Shown here in pieces: positions 11,209-20,776 of a DNA stretch of 45,897 nt. The position numbers and the translations under genes are program-made. The notes beneath the pieces are model-generated. The model made no database searches. It saw only the letters and a list, made by a program, of their open reading frames with translations, and was not told the DNA's origin. Within the stretch, counting starts at the first letter, position 1; every line of letters begins with the position of its first letter. Origin of the DNA: Fragilaria crotonensis (Eukaryota > Bacillariophyta > Fragilariophyceae > Fragilariales > Fragilariaceae). The DNA lies in assembly GCA_022925895.1 (NCBI GenBank), contig JAKSYS010000512.1, forward strand, positions 1-45,897. The letters are read 5' to 3'.

Positions 11209-12000
11209 CAGGCCGTGTAAAATTGGGGTATTTTCCTCAAATTGGGGTATTTTCCCCAATTTGAACCTTAAATCTACCCCAATTTAAAATCACGTAGAAT
11301 ACGTAGGAGTAGTATGATAGTATTGGCCGGTTGGCGGGAAGACCTCTGTGTTGATTTGAAGGGAAAACATGGAGCATGGAGTTGATTCTCCGTATTTTGA
11401 GTTGTAGTATATGTTATAAATTTTGTCAAACAAATTGTCAAGCAAATGCAGGCCAATAAGAAGCATACCAAGGGTACTAAGCCAACTCTTTTCCACGAGA
11501 AGTGGTTAATGGCTTATGCACTTCGCGTGACTGCTCGAGATGCTGCAACGGGCAGTTTTTGCCGAGGCTTGGGCTCCGTTCAAAAACAATCATTTTGAAC
11601 CACTAAAGCGGTTCTTTGGTGGTCTCGCAACTGTTTTCCCTGGGACTGTTGAGTCTGATTTTTGTTGATTAATTGGGAAAAGGACGATTATTGTACTAAT
11701 CTCACTGATCTTCCCTTGAGGGGATCCTGCACTACAAACAATACTTTGAATTGCTTGGTGTAGCTAATGAAATGAAGTAGTATTGATAAAAAATTGAAGA
11801 TAAAAGACAGGTAAGTGTGGTCTACTACATCGTAAACAAGTCTATTCTTACCTCTAGTAGTTGTAGTAGTACTAGTATTAAGCGTGGAAATGGTGCACCC
11901 GAGTTGCACCCCAGTTGGCACCCCATTTGAAGACCCAAATTCACCCCAGAAATAGCCTATTCTGGGGTTTTTGGGGTATACCCCAATTTTACACGGCCTG
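11209..12000. mobile_element. hAT-superfamily element, internally deleted, 792 bp
   Basis: Terminal inverted repeats of 23 bp match perfectly (11209-11231 and 11978-12000; outer end CAGGCCGTGTAAAATT). The 8-bp direct repeat GTCCCCAG flanks it exactly (11201-11208 and 12001-12008), the target-duplication length of hAT elements. Subterminal AATTGGGG/CCCCAATT words recur (11221, 11241, 11256 and 11276 on the left; several GGGGT/ACCCC on the right), as expected for transposase-binding repeats. Inside are N- and C-terminal scraps of a transposase frame (see next entry). The element is non-autonomous as it stands. It sits next to the start of the POT gene. Confidence 0.92.
11464..11780 (+). pseudogene. 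hAT transposase remnant (N-terminal and C-terminal scraps)
   Basis: In the plus frames, HEKWLMAYALRVTARDAATG followed by a single Cys looks like the start of a BED-type zinc finger. A little downstream, FGGLATVFPGT-VESDF, NWEKDDYCTNLTDL and SLEGILHYKQYFELLG resemble the conserved C-terminal dimerisation end of hAT-like transposases. These lie in three frames. Most of the catalytic middle is missing, so the element cannot encode its own transposase. The match is from motif memory. Confidence 0.6.
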
Positions 12001-12294
12001 GTCCCCAGTCGCCATAAAAAGGCGAACATTTTCGTTATCGCGTGCAACGGCCAGTACAAGTGGCCGTGGACCTATTACCAACCGTAAAAAAGAAAGTACT
12101 GTACAATTACTACAAGAGTAACTAGGAAATATAATAACGCAGGATGTTACCGTAGGGTTTGGTACAGAATGCACGCACGGGAAAATCTACTGCAAGACAT
12201 CCGACAAGACTGTCCTATTTTATGCCAAGTGCCAAGTGCCAAGTGCACAGTAGACATGATGCACGCAAAATGTATATTCATGTCACTATTTCTA
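12001..12294. other. Spacer flanking the hAT insertion
   Basis: This starts with the right copy of the 8-bp target duplication. On the minus strand it carries ATGGCGACTGGGGAC just outside the element (12015-12001), a possible original start of the transporter. Beyond that I see nothing except a short AAGTGCC tandem at 12226-12245. Confidence 0.4.
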
Positions 12295-13130
12295 ACCAAC
12301 ATATTCCACCACAAGTCAATCAATTCTCGTCCAATTGCAGAATTTGAAGCAGATCCAAGACCACGGAAGTACCTCAAAACTTACTACGTACTCAGATTGT
12401 TCCCAAGTCCATTTTCTCCGAAATTCCAACTTCAACAGGCGACGACATCCATGGCATCCGGACTCTACATCTTGATGACATATTCGACCACAAGTCGATC
12501 AATTCTCGTTCAATTGCAGAATTTGAAGCAGATCCAAGACCACGGAAGTACCTCGAAACTTACTGCGTACTCAGATTGTTCCCAAGTCCATTTCTCCGAA
12601 ATTCCAACTTCAACAGGCGACGACATCCATGGCATCCGGACTCTACATCTTGATGACATATTCGACCACAAGTCGATCAATTCTCGTCCAAATGCAGAAT
12701 TTGAAGCAGATCCAAGACCACGGAAGTACCTCGAAACTTACTGCGTACTCAGATTGTTCCCAAGTCCATTTTTCCGAAATTCCAACTTCAACAGGCGACG
12801 ACATCCATGGCATCCGGACTCTACATCTTGATGACATATTCGACCACAAGTCGATCAATTCTCGTCCAAATGCAGAATTTGAAGCAGATCCAAGACCACG
12901 GAAGTACCTCGAAACTTACTGCGTACTCAGATTGTTCCCAAGTCCATTTTCTCCGAAATTCCAACTTCAACAGGCGACGACATCCATGGCATCCGGACTC
13001 TACAACTTGACAACAGATTCGACCACAAGTCAATCAATTCTCGTCCGATTGCAGAATTTGAAGCAGATCCAAGACCAGGGAAGTACCTCAAAACTTACTG
13101 CGTACTCAGATTGTTCCCAAGCAAAACCAG
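12295..13130. repeat. 178-bp satellite, 4.7 tandem copies
   Basis: Anchor word CAATTCTCG falls at 12321, 12500, 12678, 12856 and 13035, giving periods of 179, 178, 178 and 179. Copies are nearly identical in the middle; the first and last differ most, and the last is cut after CCCAAG near 13125. Long open frames over this block (12169-12831 and 12629-13267) follow the repeat and change frame from unit to unit, so they are not taken as genes. Confidence 0.92.
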
Positions 13131-13536
13131 CCATCAGCATGATTGCCAAATGTAGTTGTTGTGACTGTCGCTGGTATGTGAGAACTATGATACAAAGTAC
13201 CACCGAGAAAGTGTCTTCAAGTAACGTTTTACTTAGGGCAGAAGTAACATTTCTGCACCATTTTTGAGTACCCACAGCGTTACGGAATCATCGAAAATAC
13301 CATTCAATTCAGTAGGAATTACCCGCAAGAATACTGCTGCCTTCAGAGGGGGTATTTCAGATTTACGTAGAGCGCCTCGTAGCATATAGTATCGATGAGG
13401 AAAGATCTACTACCGTAACGTTACTTTAGTAACGTTTACGATCTAATACATATGTACTATGTAATATAGCCGGTACTTGTAGTACTGCTACTACATGCAT
13501 ACGGTCGCATAAAGCCAAAACATGAAAACATGACAC
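13131..13536. other. Spacer, no gene seen
   Basis: The sequence between satellite and TIR element is AT-rich, with several GTAACGTT/AACGTTAC words near 13225 and 13410-13435 and GTAC-type words near 13450-13490. Nothing coding is recognised. Confidence 0.4.
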
Positions 13537-13780
13537 CTGGAGGTTCCGGAAGGTTGGCTTATTTGCCGTACGGAATACTGGCGGCTACGCATACTATCGT
13601 ATTCCATTTCGAACGGATCCAGATAAAATATCCCCCCCTTGCACCGATTTCGAATGTCTTGATTATGTGTCCCTTTTTTAATTACCAAACGTGATGTCGA
13701 GAGTCTTAAGTACATTGCATCGAAACGACGTGTGCAAACGTCAAATCAACGCATTGTTCGTGGAACTACTTAGGGATAAA

Positions 13781-13870
13781 AGCCATTGGCTTCCAGAAGC
13801 CAATGGCTTAAGACAAAGGCTTCTGGAAGTCATTGGCTTAAGCCAAAGGCTTCTGGAAGCCAATGGCTTC
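13781..13870. repeat. Palindrome array, left block
   Basis: Tandem near-palindromes AGCCATTGGCTTCCAGAAGC, CCAATGGCTTAAG and GGCTTCTGGAAG are spaced about 30 bp. Both strands stay open across it, reading a 10-residue repeat of the EANGLSQRLL kind. It is inverted relative to 14101-14203. Confidence 0.85.
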
Positions 13871-14100
13871 CACGCTACAGTCGGCGAAGCCAAACTGAAA
13901 AACACACGTTTTAATATTATTGGAAGAAGCTCGTCATCAAAGGTCTAACTTACGGCTTTTCATCTTCAAATAGACAGTGTCGTTCGAACTTAGAGACTTG
14001 AATATATGGTACGCATTTGACGATGACCCCTCATTATGTCTCGTTTCCTTTATAACGAGTTCCCATAGGAATAAAACACGTTCTTTGATTAGCTCGGCGA

Positions 14101-14203
14101 AGCCATTGGCTTAAGCCATTGACTTCCAGAAGCCATTGGCTTAAGCCAATGACTTTCAGAAGCCACTGGCTTAAGCCAATGGCTTCTGGAAGCCAATGGC
14201 TTT
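14101..14203. repeat. Palindrome array, right block
   Basis: Three to four 30-bp units AGCCATTGGCTTAAGCCAAT + GACTTTCAG are present. It is the inverted partner of 13781-13870 across 230 bp of unique sequence. The flanks also pair: AACTACTTAG-GGATA on the left against its complement at 14210-14228 on the right. The block could fold into a large stem. Confidence 0.85.
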
Positions 14204-14471
14204 TGGACATATCCTTACTAAGTAGTTTAACCACCTTATTTAAACCGTCGTCAGAGAAGTCATTTCACTTCCATTACTTAACTTTAAATACAAGTGCTTG
14301 TTGTTAATTAAAAAGGATCATTAGCTCACCGTTCCGATTTATATCAGACTTGGATTTATTTAGCTTTTGTTTTGAAGGAATCGCACGTACAGAATTTGTG
14401 TATGTAGACAAATGTACGATACGGCATAAAAGCCAGACTTCCGGAACCTCCAGATGATGGTGGCCATCGAG

Positions 14472-15655
14472 AAAGCTTAACGTCTAGATATTTCGATCTA
14501 TTTAGAATCTATATCGAAGATAAAAGTATATACTTTTGTATACATTCATCTTCATTTGTCCTTCAGCCCCATGGACGTCATCAGCTTTGTTCGTTCACCA
14601 ATCAGAGTGCTAGTTGAAAGGGGTGTTCGCAAGTGCGCGCTGGCACGGTTGCCAAATTTTGGTTACACCACATCCGATGATCACATGTGATGAATTGATG
14701 AATACCAGGTACCACAACAGTTGAAACATGTGTTGTGCCTCCAGTGGGTTGTGCTAGCTAGTAGTACTCCGCGCACGAGGTACAAGTACGATACCCATGT
14801 ACAACACGAAAGTTCCATCCAAAATCGAGCATCCCCATTTTCTTGAGACAAACCTACAACGGTTTAATACTGAAAGTCTACGAGTTGCTGTTAGCGTTGG
14901 TACTACTGGTACATAGGACATCCCCGCGAGTATAAAATTCGAACAACGATAGTTCGAATTCATCGTAGATTCTACGTGCATCCCAGTACTCTGAGTGCTC
15001 CAGCGGCACAGTCGAGATTTTATACTGCACACTACAATACTGAAGTGCTCCGCGTACTCGATTCCACTACTACAGTGGCGGTATCACGATACCGGTACGC
15101 CGGTGAGCTTTCTTTGTCATGAGGCCCTTCTCAAACAATGCTTTGAAAGTCAATCAAAACAGACATGTTCACTCTATTGTCTCTACTACTGACTACAATT
15201 GGTACATGTGCTAAAGACACAGATTGGAGAGTAAAAAGAAGGAGAACTACAGAGATATTACAAGCAGATTGTCTGCAGTGGAGGTCCATTGTCCAAGTTT
15301 GAATTGTGGAATTTTGTGATGATATTGTGCATTTGGCGTTCCAAATGCATTCAGGTACATCGTCTACCGTTTCTACTTACCTGCGTAGGTGTATACCAGA
15401 CCTTCCGTTGGTTTCAACTTCGGATTTGGGCGCGGCTAAAACGAACAAATGATTCAAAAGCACCAACGTAGAAGTCAAAGTACCCCAAGTATGACATATT
15501 TGGACTAATCGATGCACATGGAATGAGATTTTAAGTGAACCGAGGGGTTCGTATCGATGACGTTCACATGACGTTATAATCATCTGTTCGGGAAGGGTTA
15601 CTTTTATCTTCGATGTAGATTCTAAATAGATCGAAATATCTAGACGTTAAGCTTT
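14472..15655. mobile_element. TIR element B, non-autonomous, 57-bp terminal repeats (Mutator-like?)
   Basis: The first 57 bp (14472-14528, starting AAAGCTTAACGTCTAG) and the last 57 bp (15599-15655) are inverted copies with one mismatch. TGGCCATCG occurs just outside both ends (14461-14469 and 15660-15668), separated from the TIRs by 2 and 4 bp. This could be a 9-bp target duplication as in Mutator-like elements. The inner 1.07 kb has no recognisable transposase. Class is uncertain; the TIR pair itself is clear. Confidence 0.8.
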
Positions 15656-15791
15656 ATCGTGGCCATCGTTCCGAAACGCAAACATGACATGAGAAGTTCC
15701 AGAACTTTGTTTATCGAGTTCATCAACATAATGATGCGTTGCTCACGTGATTAACAAATACACCGCATGCCCAGTCATTGGCATTGTCGGT

Positions 15792-15807
15792 CCCCCCCCC
15801 CCCCCCC
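15792..15807 (+). repeat. C16 homopolymer upstream of sulfotransferase copy 1
   Basis: Sixteen consecutive C residues lie 24 bp before the ATG at 15832. Such tracts are error-prone in sequencing and can form G-quadruplex or i-motif structures. A promoter or 5'UTR role is only inference. Confidence 0.9.
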
Positions 15808-15831
15808 ATTCGTTCAAAATCCAGCTTCATC

Positions 15832-17097
15832 ATGGTTGCCGTGACCTCGTTAACCTCGAAGCAAAAGAAACAGTGTGTGACAGGAGAAACGTTGTTTCTG
15901 ATAATACGTCTTCTGATTCGTTATTCAGTGGTCGTCGCTATCGTAGCGCTGCTTGGTGTTACCATGCTCATGCATTCACAGTCGAAAGAAATTCCCACTA
16001 AGGGAGAATTCGAGAAGGTGGCAAAAGTCAACCATCGCGATTTACAATTGAAGGCCGTTGCTCAGGCTGTCTCTCAGACTAGGAAAGTAGACACCCCAGA
16101 GTTGCTGAATGCCAAGCAGAAGTCCTTTCTTAGCAAGCACTGCAAACTTGGCTCTGAGAAGAAGTGGTGGATACAAGACGGGGACATAAACTCCTGGCGG
16201 AGACGAGCTCCATATTTTCTTCTCATCGGAGCCAAAAAGTGTGGTACGACATCAATCTTCTCATATTTACAACAGCATCCCAATATAGTCACAGGTGATA
16301 CCAAAGGAGGTGGAAAAGAATTGCATTCTTTTCAACCTGATGGCGGCTTCCCTCAGTGGAAAAACGTGACTGATATTGGCAAAGAGTGATGGTCGACGTC
16401 GCCCGAGAACAGCTGTACCAAAGATTCTACCTGAATCCCAGGATCAAATCCGACCCAAGCGTTGTAAGTTTTGACGCGACACCAGATTATTTACTGTACT
16501 CTGCACTTTCGCCGAAGGCGATTCTTTAATACCGTACCGTGGGTCAAGTTGATGGTATCTCTCCGAAATCCCATTGATCGATTGTTCAGTAACTTTAACT
16601 TCGTCATTGACAAGACGAAGAATGAAACGTTCGAAGAATTTATTGAGGCCGATATAAAGAAGCTAACATCGTTCGGTGTTCTTCAGAACGAGATCCCGCA
16701 GGAAGAATTTTTTGGCTCAGAAAAGGAGAAGACCGTATGGCGGCGATATCAAAGCACACCGAAAATTCGCGCGCGCGCAATTGCTCGCTCGCTTTATGCT
16801 CTTCAAGTTGAAGAATGGTTTGCTTGGCTGGAAGAGGCGGACCGAGATCCATCAGAAATCTTGTTTGTGACTGAGGAGGAATTGAAGGAGAACGCCAGTG
16901 GTGTTATGAAAAGAGTAGTTGAATGGTTAGGCTTGCCACCACATGAGATTAACACGAAGAATAAGCTCATGGTGACTAAGTACACCTCGTCAGGAATGGA
17001 TTCAAAGACAAGGGCGAAACTGCAAGCTTTATTCGATCCTTACAACAAGCGCTTCTATAAATTGATGGGCCCTGAATGGCAGGGTGTTTGGGATTGA
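15832..17097 (+). pseudogene. Type II membrane sulfotransferase, copy 1, two frameshifts
   Basis: The ATG at 15832 opens a short cytosolic tail, a signal anchor (LLIRYSVVVAIVALLGVTML), a stem, and a luminal sulfotransferase domain. The PAPS 5'-phosphosulfate loop reads FLLIGAKKCGTTSIF and the 3'-phosphate motif SLRNPIDRLFSNFNF. This is the Golgi-type architecture of enzymes that sulfate glycans. The frame breaks near 16386 (one base short relative to copy 3) and near 16530 (one extra base in TTTAATACC against TTTGTACC in copy 3). It then runs clean to a TGA at 17095-17097. Apart from the indels it is nearly identical to copy 3, so it may be functional if the indels are errors. The acceptor sugar is unknown. 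Confidence 0.75.
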
Positions 17098-17260
17098 GCG
17101 AATGCGAGGTTAACACGACGGGGACTCATGGTGCCTTTGTGGCCCTCGCCGGTCATGGACTTAAAGGCAGGGGCGAAACTGCAAGCCTTCTTCGATCCTC
17201 GAAATAAGCGCTTCCACAAGTTGATGAGCCCTGAATGGGAGGGTGTTTGAGATTGAGCGA
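17098..17260 (+). pseudogene. Duplicated 3' end of a sulfotransferase gene
   Basis: This stretch repeats the last 150 bp of copy 1 (GGGCGAAACTGCAAGCCTTC; CCTGAATGGGAGGGTGTTTG), with substitutions and no upstream exon. It is followed by GAATGGAAAGCGAA, matching the region after copy 3. It is the scar of unequal exchange in the tandem array. Confidence 0.8.
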
Positions 17261-17742
17261 AGGCAACTTCGCCTCGTCGAATGGAAAGCGAACTCAGCAT
17301 TATCATCGTAACACCAGGAAAATCCTTTGAGTGTTTTCCTCTTCTGCGAAAGCCCCTTTGCTGCATGAATCGCCATCGATTGCCACCCCGATGCCGCTGG
17401 GGAAGGGGGGGGAGTGCGGAGTGCGGAGTATCAGGAAGTGTGCGAAACCAAACAGTGCAGTCTAATCATCTGTATTGTACGTTCTGGATACGTTAGAGAG
17501 GTTCTCCGAGTGCATGACATATACATACTTGTAATGCTTGCCTGAAACAACTTTTCCCAGTTGTGCCATAGGAGGAAGGAGGAAGTACGCGCCTGTATAA
17601 GGGCCTGGTTGTTGAAAATTGAGTATTGTACTGTGTGCTGTATGCCAGTACCTTGCACCGAGTACTACAGTAAAATATACGACGCAGTACTAATACACTT
17701 TTACTCTGGTACTGTACGAACTATTCGGAGTATCGCTTATCG
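17261..17742. other. Spacer, no gene seen
   Basis: This holds the downstream remnant of the duplicated tail, a G-rich run near 17401-17415 and GTAC-type words near 17640-17715. No coding region is recognised. Confidence 0.4.
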
Positions 17743-17750
17743 CAGAGCAT

Positions 17751-18071
17751 CAGAGACGGGAATTTCAAACCCAGCCCACCCAAACCCACGGCCCACCCAA
17801 ACCCATTGGGTTAAGGGTGGGTTTTGGGTGAGCTCAGGATTTCATGGGTGGGTCTGGGTGGGCCGGCAAATCATTGCAAAAAATGACAGTAGATGTTTGC
17901 TACCGGTAGTAGTAGAACCATCTACTCCAGTACTAACTACTGGGTTTGGGTGGGTTTGGGTAGGTCTTGGTAGATCGTATGGGTTCTGGGTGGGTTTGGG
18001 CTGGTACTTCCGTGAGCGTAGCTTTACGTGGGTACCCATGGGTTTGATATTTTCAGAAATTCCCGTCTCTG
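17751..18071. mobile_element. hAT-type MITE, 321 bp
   Basis: Perfect 16-bp inverted ends CAGAGACGGGAATTTC (17751-17766 and 18056-18071) are flanked by the perfect 8-bp duplication CAGAGCAT (17743-17750 and 18072-18079). Arrays of CCCACCCAAACCCA on the left and TGGGTTTGGGTGGG on the right are subterminal repeats. There is no coding content. TIR start and duplication length fit hAT. The 194-codon open frame that crosses it (17561-18145) is an accident of the G-rich repeats. Confidence 0.93.
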
Positions 18072-18079
18072 CAGAGCAT

Positions 18080-18399
18080 GTTACATTGTTAATTGGCCGT
18101 CCATCGTCCATGCTTTGTATACTGTCTACTGTCTACTACGTATAACTCTGTCATACGCGTACAGCGACGAGAGGAGCGTAATTTCTACATCCGTAGTACC
18201 TGGTACCAACGCATGAATCTCTATCAGATATGCATCCACAGTCCACAGTCCACAGCATACCCAACTTCCCGCGCCATACAATTTTTGTAAACTCAGCGCA
18301 AGCAAGGGACCTTCTCATGTGTTTCTAACTTGATTTAAAGCGACGCCGCCTTCCAATCTCTGCATTTCGGACCTCATCGTCCTTCAAATCCATTTCATC
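18080..18399. other. Upstream region of sulfotransferase copy 2
   Basis: There is no gene. The last 25 bp before the ATG (CCTTCAAATCCATTTCATC) resemble the leader of copy 1 (TTCAAAATCCAGCTTCATC), so the duplication included the 5' leader. Confidence 0.5.
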
Positions 18400-19680
18400 A
18401 TGGCTGCAGTCGCATCCTTGACCTCAAACCAAAAGAAGCAGTATGCGCCAGCGAAATGGTGTTTCTTATCCGATTGTCCTGTCTCGTGGCTGTCGTAGCG
18501 CTCCTTGGGGTAAGAGTCCTCATGCATTCACAGTCGCACGGATTCATAACTCAGGTCGACTACGAAAAGGTGATGCATGTTGAGCGTTTCGATTCACAAC
18601 AACCGCAAGTGAACGTGCCCCTAAATCATGGAGAACACGAGACTGTGATATATGATGAGAATATCGATTTCCCCAGCATTGCTCCTTCTGCTGAAGCATT
18701 CGTAAATGAGAATTGTGAGATCGGCATGGACGAATGGCAAGGCGAGGAAGAGTGGCAGAGGCGTGCACCCGCGTTTTTGCTCGTTGGAGCCAAGATGTGG
18801 GACAACATCCCTATTCCAGTATTTGCAACAGCACCCCGACATCATTCAGCCGCGCCGAAAGGAACTTCTTTCCTTCATACCACAGCGCTTTCGACATTGG
18901 GCACATCCTGGTGACTTCGAGAGCAAAATAAATGTTCAAGCTGCCCGCAAAGATATGTACGCCCACGATTACCGCAGTGAAACCATCAAGAGGAGGAATA
19001 TGTCGATCTCCTTCGAAGCTACCCCAGATTACTTGCTCTACTCAAGGTTTTCGGCTAAAGCCATTCTATGTACCGTGCCTTGGGTCAAGATTTTGGTGAT
19101 ACTGCGGAATCCTGTCGATCGGGTTTTCTCGCATTATAACTATCTTACGGACGTAAGTCGCATGTCTCAATTGAACTTTTCTATGCCGAAGGAGACTTTC
19201 GAAGAATGGATCCTTGCAGACATGGTGCGGCTGGCGAAACACGGTGTGTCGATTTCCGCAACACAACCGATGACTTCTTCGGTTCTCAAAGCGAAAAAGA
19301 TGCATGGACGAAGTATCAAAGATTCCAAACGCACGGATGCATGATCGTCCCTTGGCGCGGTCACTGTACGCTATCCAGCTTGAAGAATGGTTCGATGCTC
19401 TTCGCTCAATCGGACGAGACCCGAGGTCAGACGTTCTAATTGTTCTTGAGGAAGACCTCAAGGTAGACGCTGCGACCGTAGCCAACAAAATATTCAAGTG
19501 GTTGGGTGTTCCCCTTATGAAATCTCGGCACAGAAAAAGGGAATGGTCACGGCATACAGTAGCACGCTCAAACCCGGGACCCGCCAACTTCTGGAAGACT
19601 TTTACTATCCTTATAATCAGCGACTCTACAAGCTGCTCGGGGAGGATTGGCAGGGCATTTGGGACTGGAACTCAGAAGAA
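18400..19680 (+). pseudogene. Type II membrane sulfotransferase, copy 2, frameshifted and fused to copy 3
   Basis: The ATG at 18400 (MAAVASLTSNQKKQ) aligns with copy 1. After an indel near 18450 comes the anchor (IRLSCLVAVVALLGVRVLM). Then follow the PAPS loop (FLLVGAK, CGTTSLFQYLQQHP), the partner motif VILRNPVDRVFSHYNYL, and a C-terminal end YYPYNQRLYKLLGEDWQGIW. Indels lie near 18450, 18795, 19240-19320 and 19520. It is the most divergent of the three copies (stem and acid-rich insert differ). There is no stop codon after the normal C-terminus: the frame runs from GIWDWNSEEKN straight into the middle of copy 3, so unequal crossover has deleted its stop, its 3' region and the start of copy 3. 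Confidence 0.75.
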
Positions 19681-19689
19681 AAAAATTTC

Positions 19690-20776
19690 TCACATGTAGC
19701 TCAAATTGTCGCTCAGGGAGTCGCTCAAGGCAAGAAAAAAGACACGCCGGAGTTACTGAATTCCAAGCAGAAGTCCTTTCTTAGCAAGCACTGTAAACTT
19801 GGTTCTGAGAAGAGGTGGTGGATACAAGAAGGGACAAGAACTCCTGGCGGAGACAGCTCCATATTTTCTTCTCATCGGGGCCAAAAAGGGTGGTACAACA
19901 TCAATCTTCATCTATTTGCAACAACATCCCAATATAGTTCCAGGCGATACCGAACGAGGTGGAAAAGAATTGCATTCTTTTCAACCTGATGGCAGCTTCC
20001 CTCAGTGGAAAAACATGACTCACGTTGGCAACGCAGTCCTGGTCGATGTCGCCCGAGAACAGCTGTACCAAAGATTCTACCTGAATCCCAGGATCAAATC
20101 CGACCCAAGCGTTGTTAGTTTTGACGCAACACCAGATTATTTGCTGTATTCTGCGCTTTCGTCGAAGGCGATTCTTTGTACCGTACCGTGGGTCAAATTG
20201 ATGGTATCACTTCGAAATCCCATTGATCGATTGTTCAGTAACTACAACTTCATCATGGACAATTCAAAAATGCCGGAGTGGTTCATCCGGACAAGGAAGA
20301 ATTACACGTTCGAAGAATTTATCGAGGCCGATGTGAAACAGCTAACATCGTTCGGGGTTCTTCAGAACGAGATCCCGCAGGAAGAATTTTTTGGCTCAGA
20401 AAAGGAGAAGACCGCATGGCGGCGATATCAAAGCACACGGAATCTTGGTGAACGTTCGATTGCTCGTTCGCTTTATGCTCTTCAAGTGGAAGAATGGTTT
20501 GCTTGGCTGGAAGAGGCAGACCGAGATCCATCAGAAATCTTGTTTGTGACTGAGGAGGAATTGAAGGAGAACGCCAGTGGTGTTATGAAAAGAGTAGTTG
20601 AATGGTTAGGCTTGCCACCACATGAGATTAACACGACGGAAAAGGTAATGGTGACTAAGTACTCATCACCCGCAATGAACTCAACAACAAGGGCGAAACT
20701 GCAAGCTTTCTTCGATCCTTACAACAAGCGTTTCTACAAGTTGATGGGCCCTGAATGGGAGGGTATGTGGGATTGA
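19690..20776 (+). CDS. Sulfotransferase copy 3, lacking its own anchor
   Basis: The homology to copy 1 begins in the stem (KKDTPELLNSKQKSFLSKHC). Two small deletions near 19830-19850 separate this from the intact domain, which runs to the TGA at 20774-20776: PAPS loop FLLIGAKKGGTTSIFIYL and SLRNPIDRLFSNYNFI. The frame open from 19799 begins with TTG, so no good start of its own is visible. It would be made only as the distal half of a fusion with copy 2, or from an internal ATG. The catalytic domain itself is complete and about 90% identical to copy 1, with an extra segment after IMDN (MPEWFIRTRKNY). Confidence 0.75.

Larger units (their letters stand above)
13537..14453. mobile_element. TIR element A (about 917 bp) with foldback palindrome arrays inside
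   Basis: The ends are inverted copies: CTGGAGGTTCCGGAAG at 13537-13552 and its complement at 14438-14453. A looser match (TGGCTT..TGCCGTA) extends the similarity to about 36 bp. I found no convincing target duplication (left flank ATGACAC, right flank ATGATGG). Inside are two inverted blocks of AAGCCAATGGCTT-type palindromes. No transposase is seen. It ends only 18 bp before TIR element B. Confidence 0.65.

Noticed and set aside
12169..13267. Long frames over the 178-bp satellite
   Set aside because: Period 178-179 is not a multiple of three, so the protein changes frame at each unit; it is repeat-driven.
14522..14537. AAAAGTATATACTTTT palindrome as a terminator or operator
   Set aside because: It lies at the inner edge of TIR element B with no gene nearby; chance in AT-rich DNA is enough.
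17401..17415. Telomere-like G-rich run
   Set aside because: Not a TTAGGG-type tandem and only one short run.
17561..18145. 194-codon frame across the hAT MITE
   Set aside because: It crosses both TIRs and is made of G-rich repeat translation.
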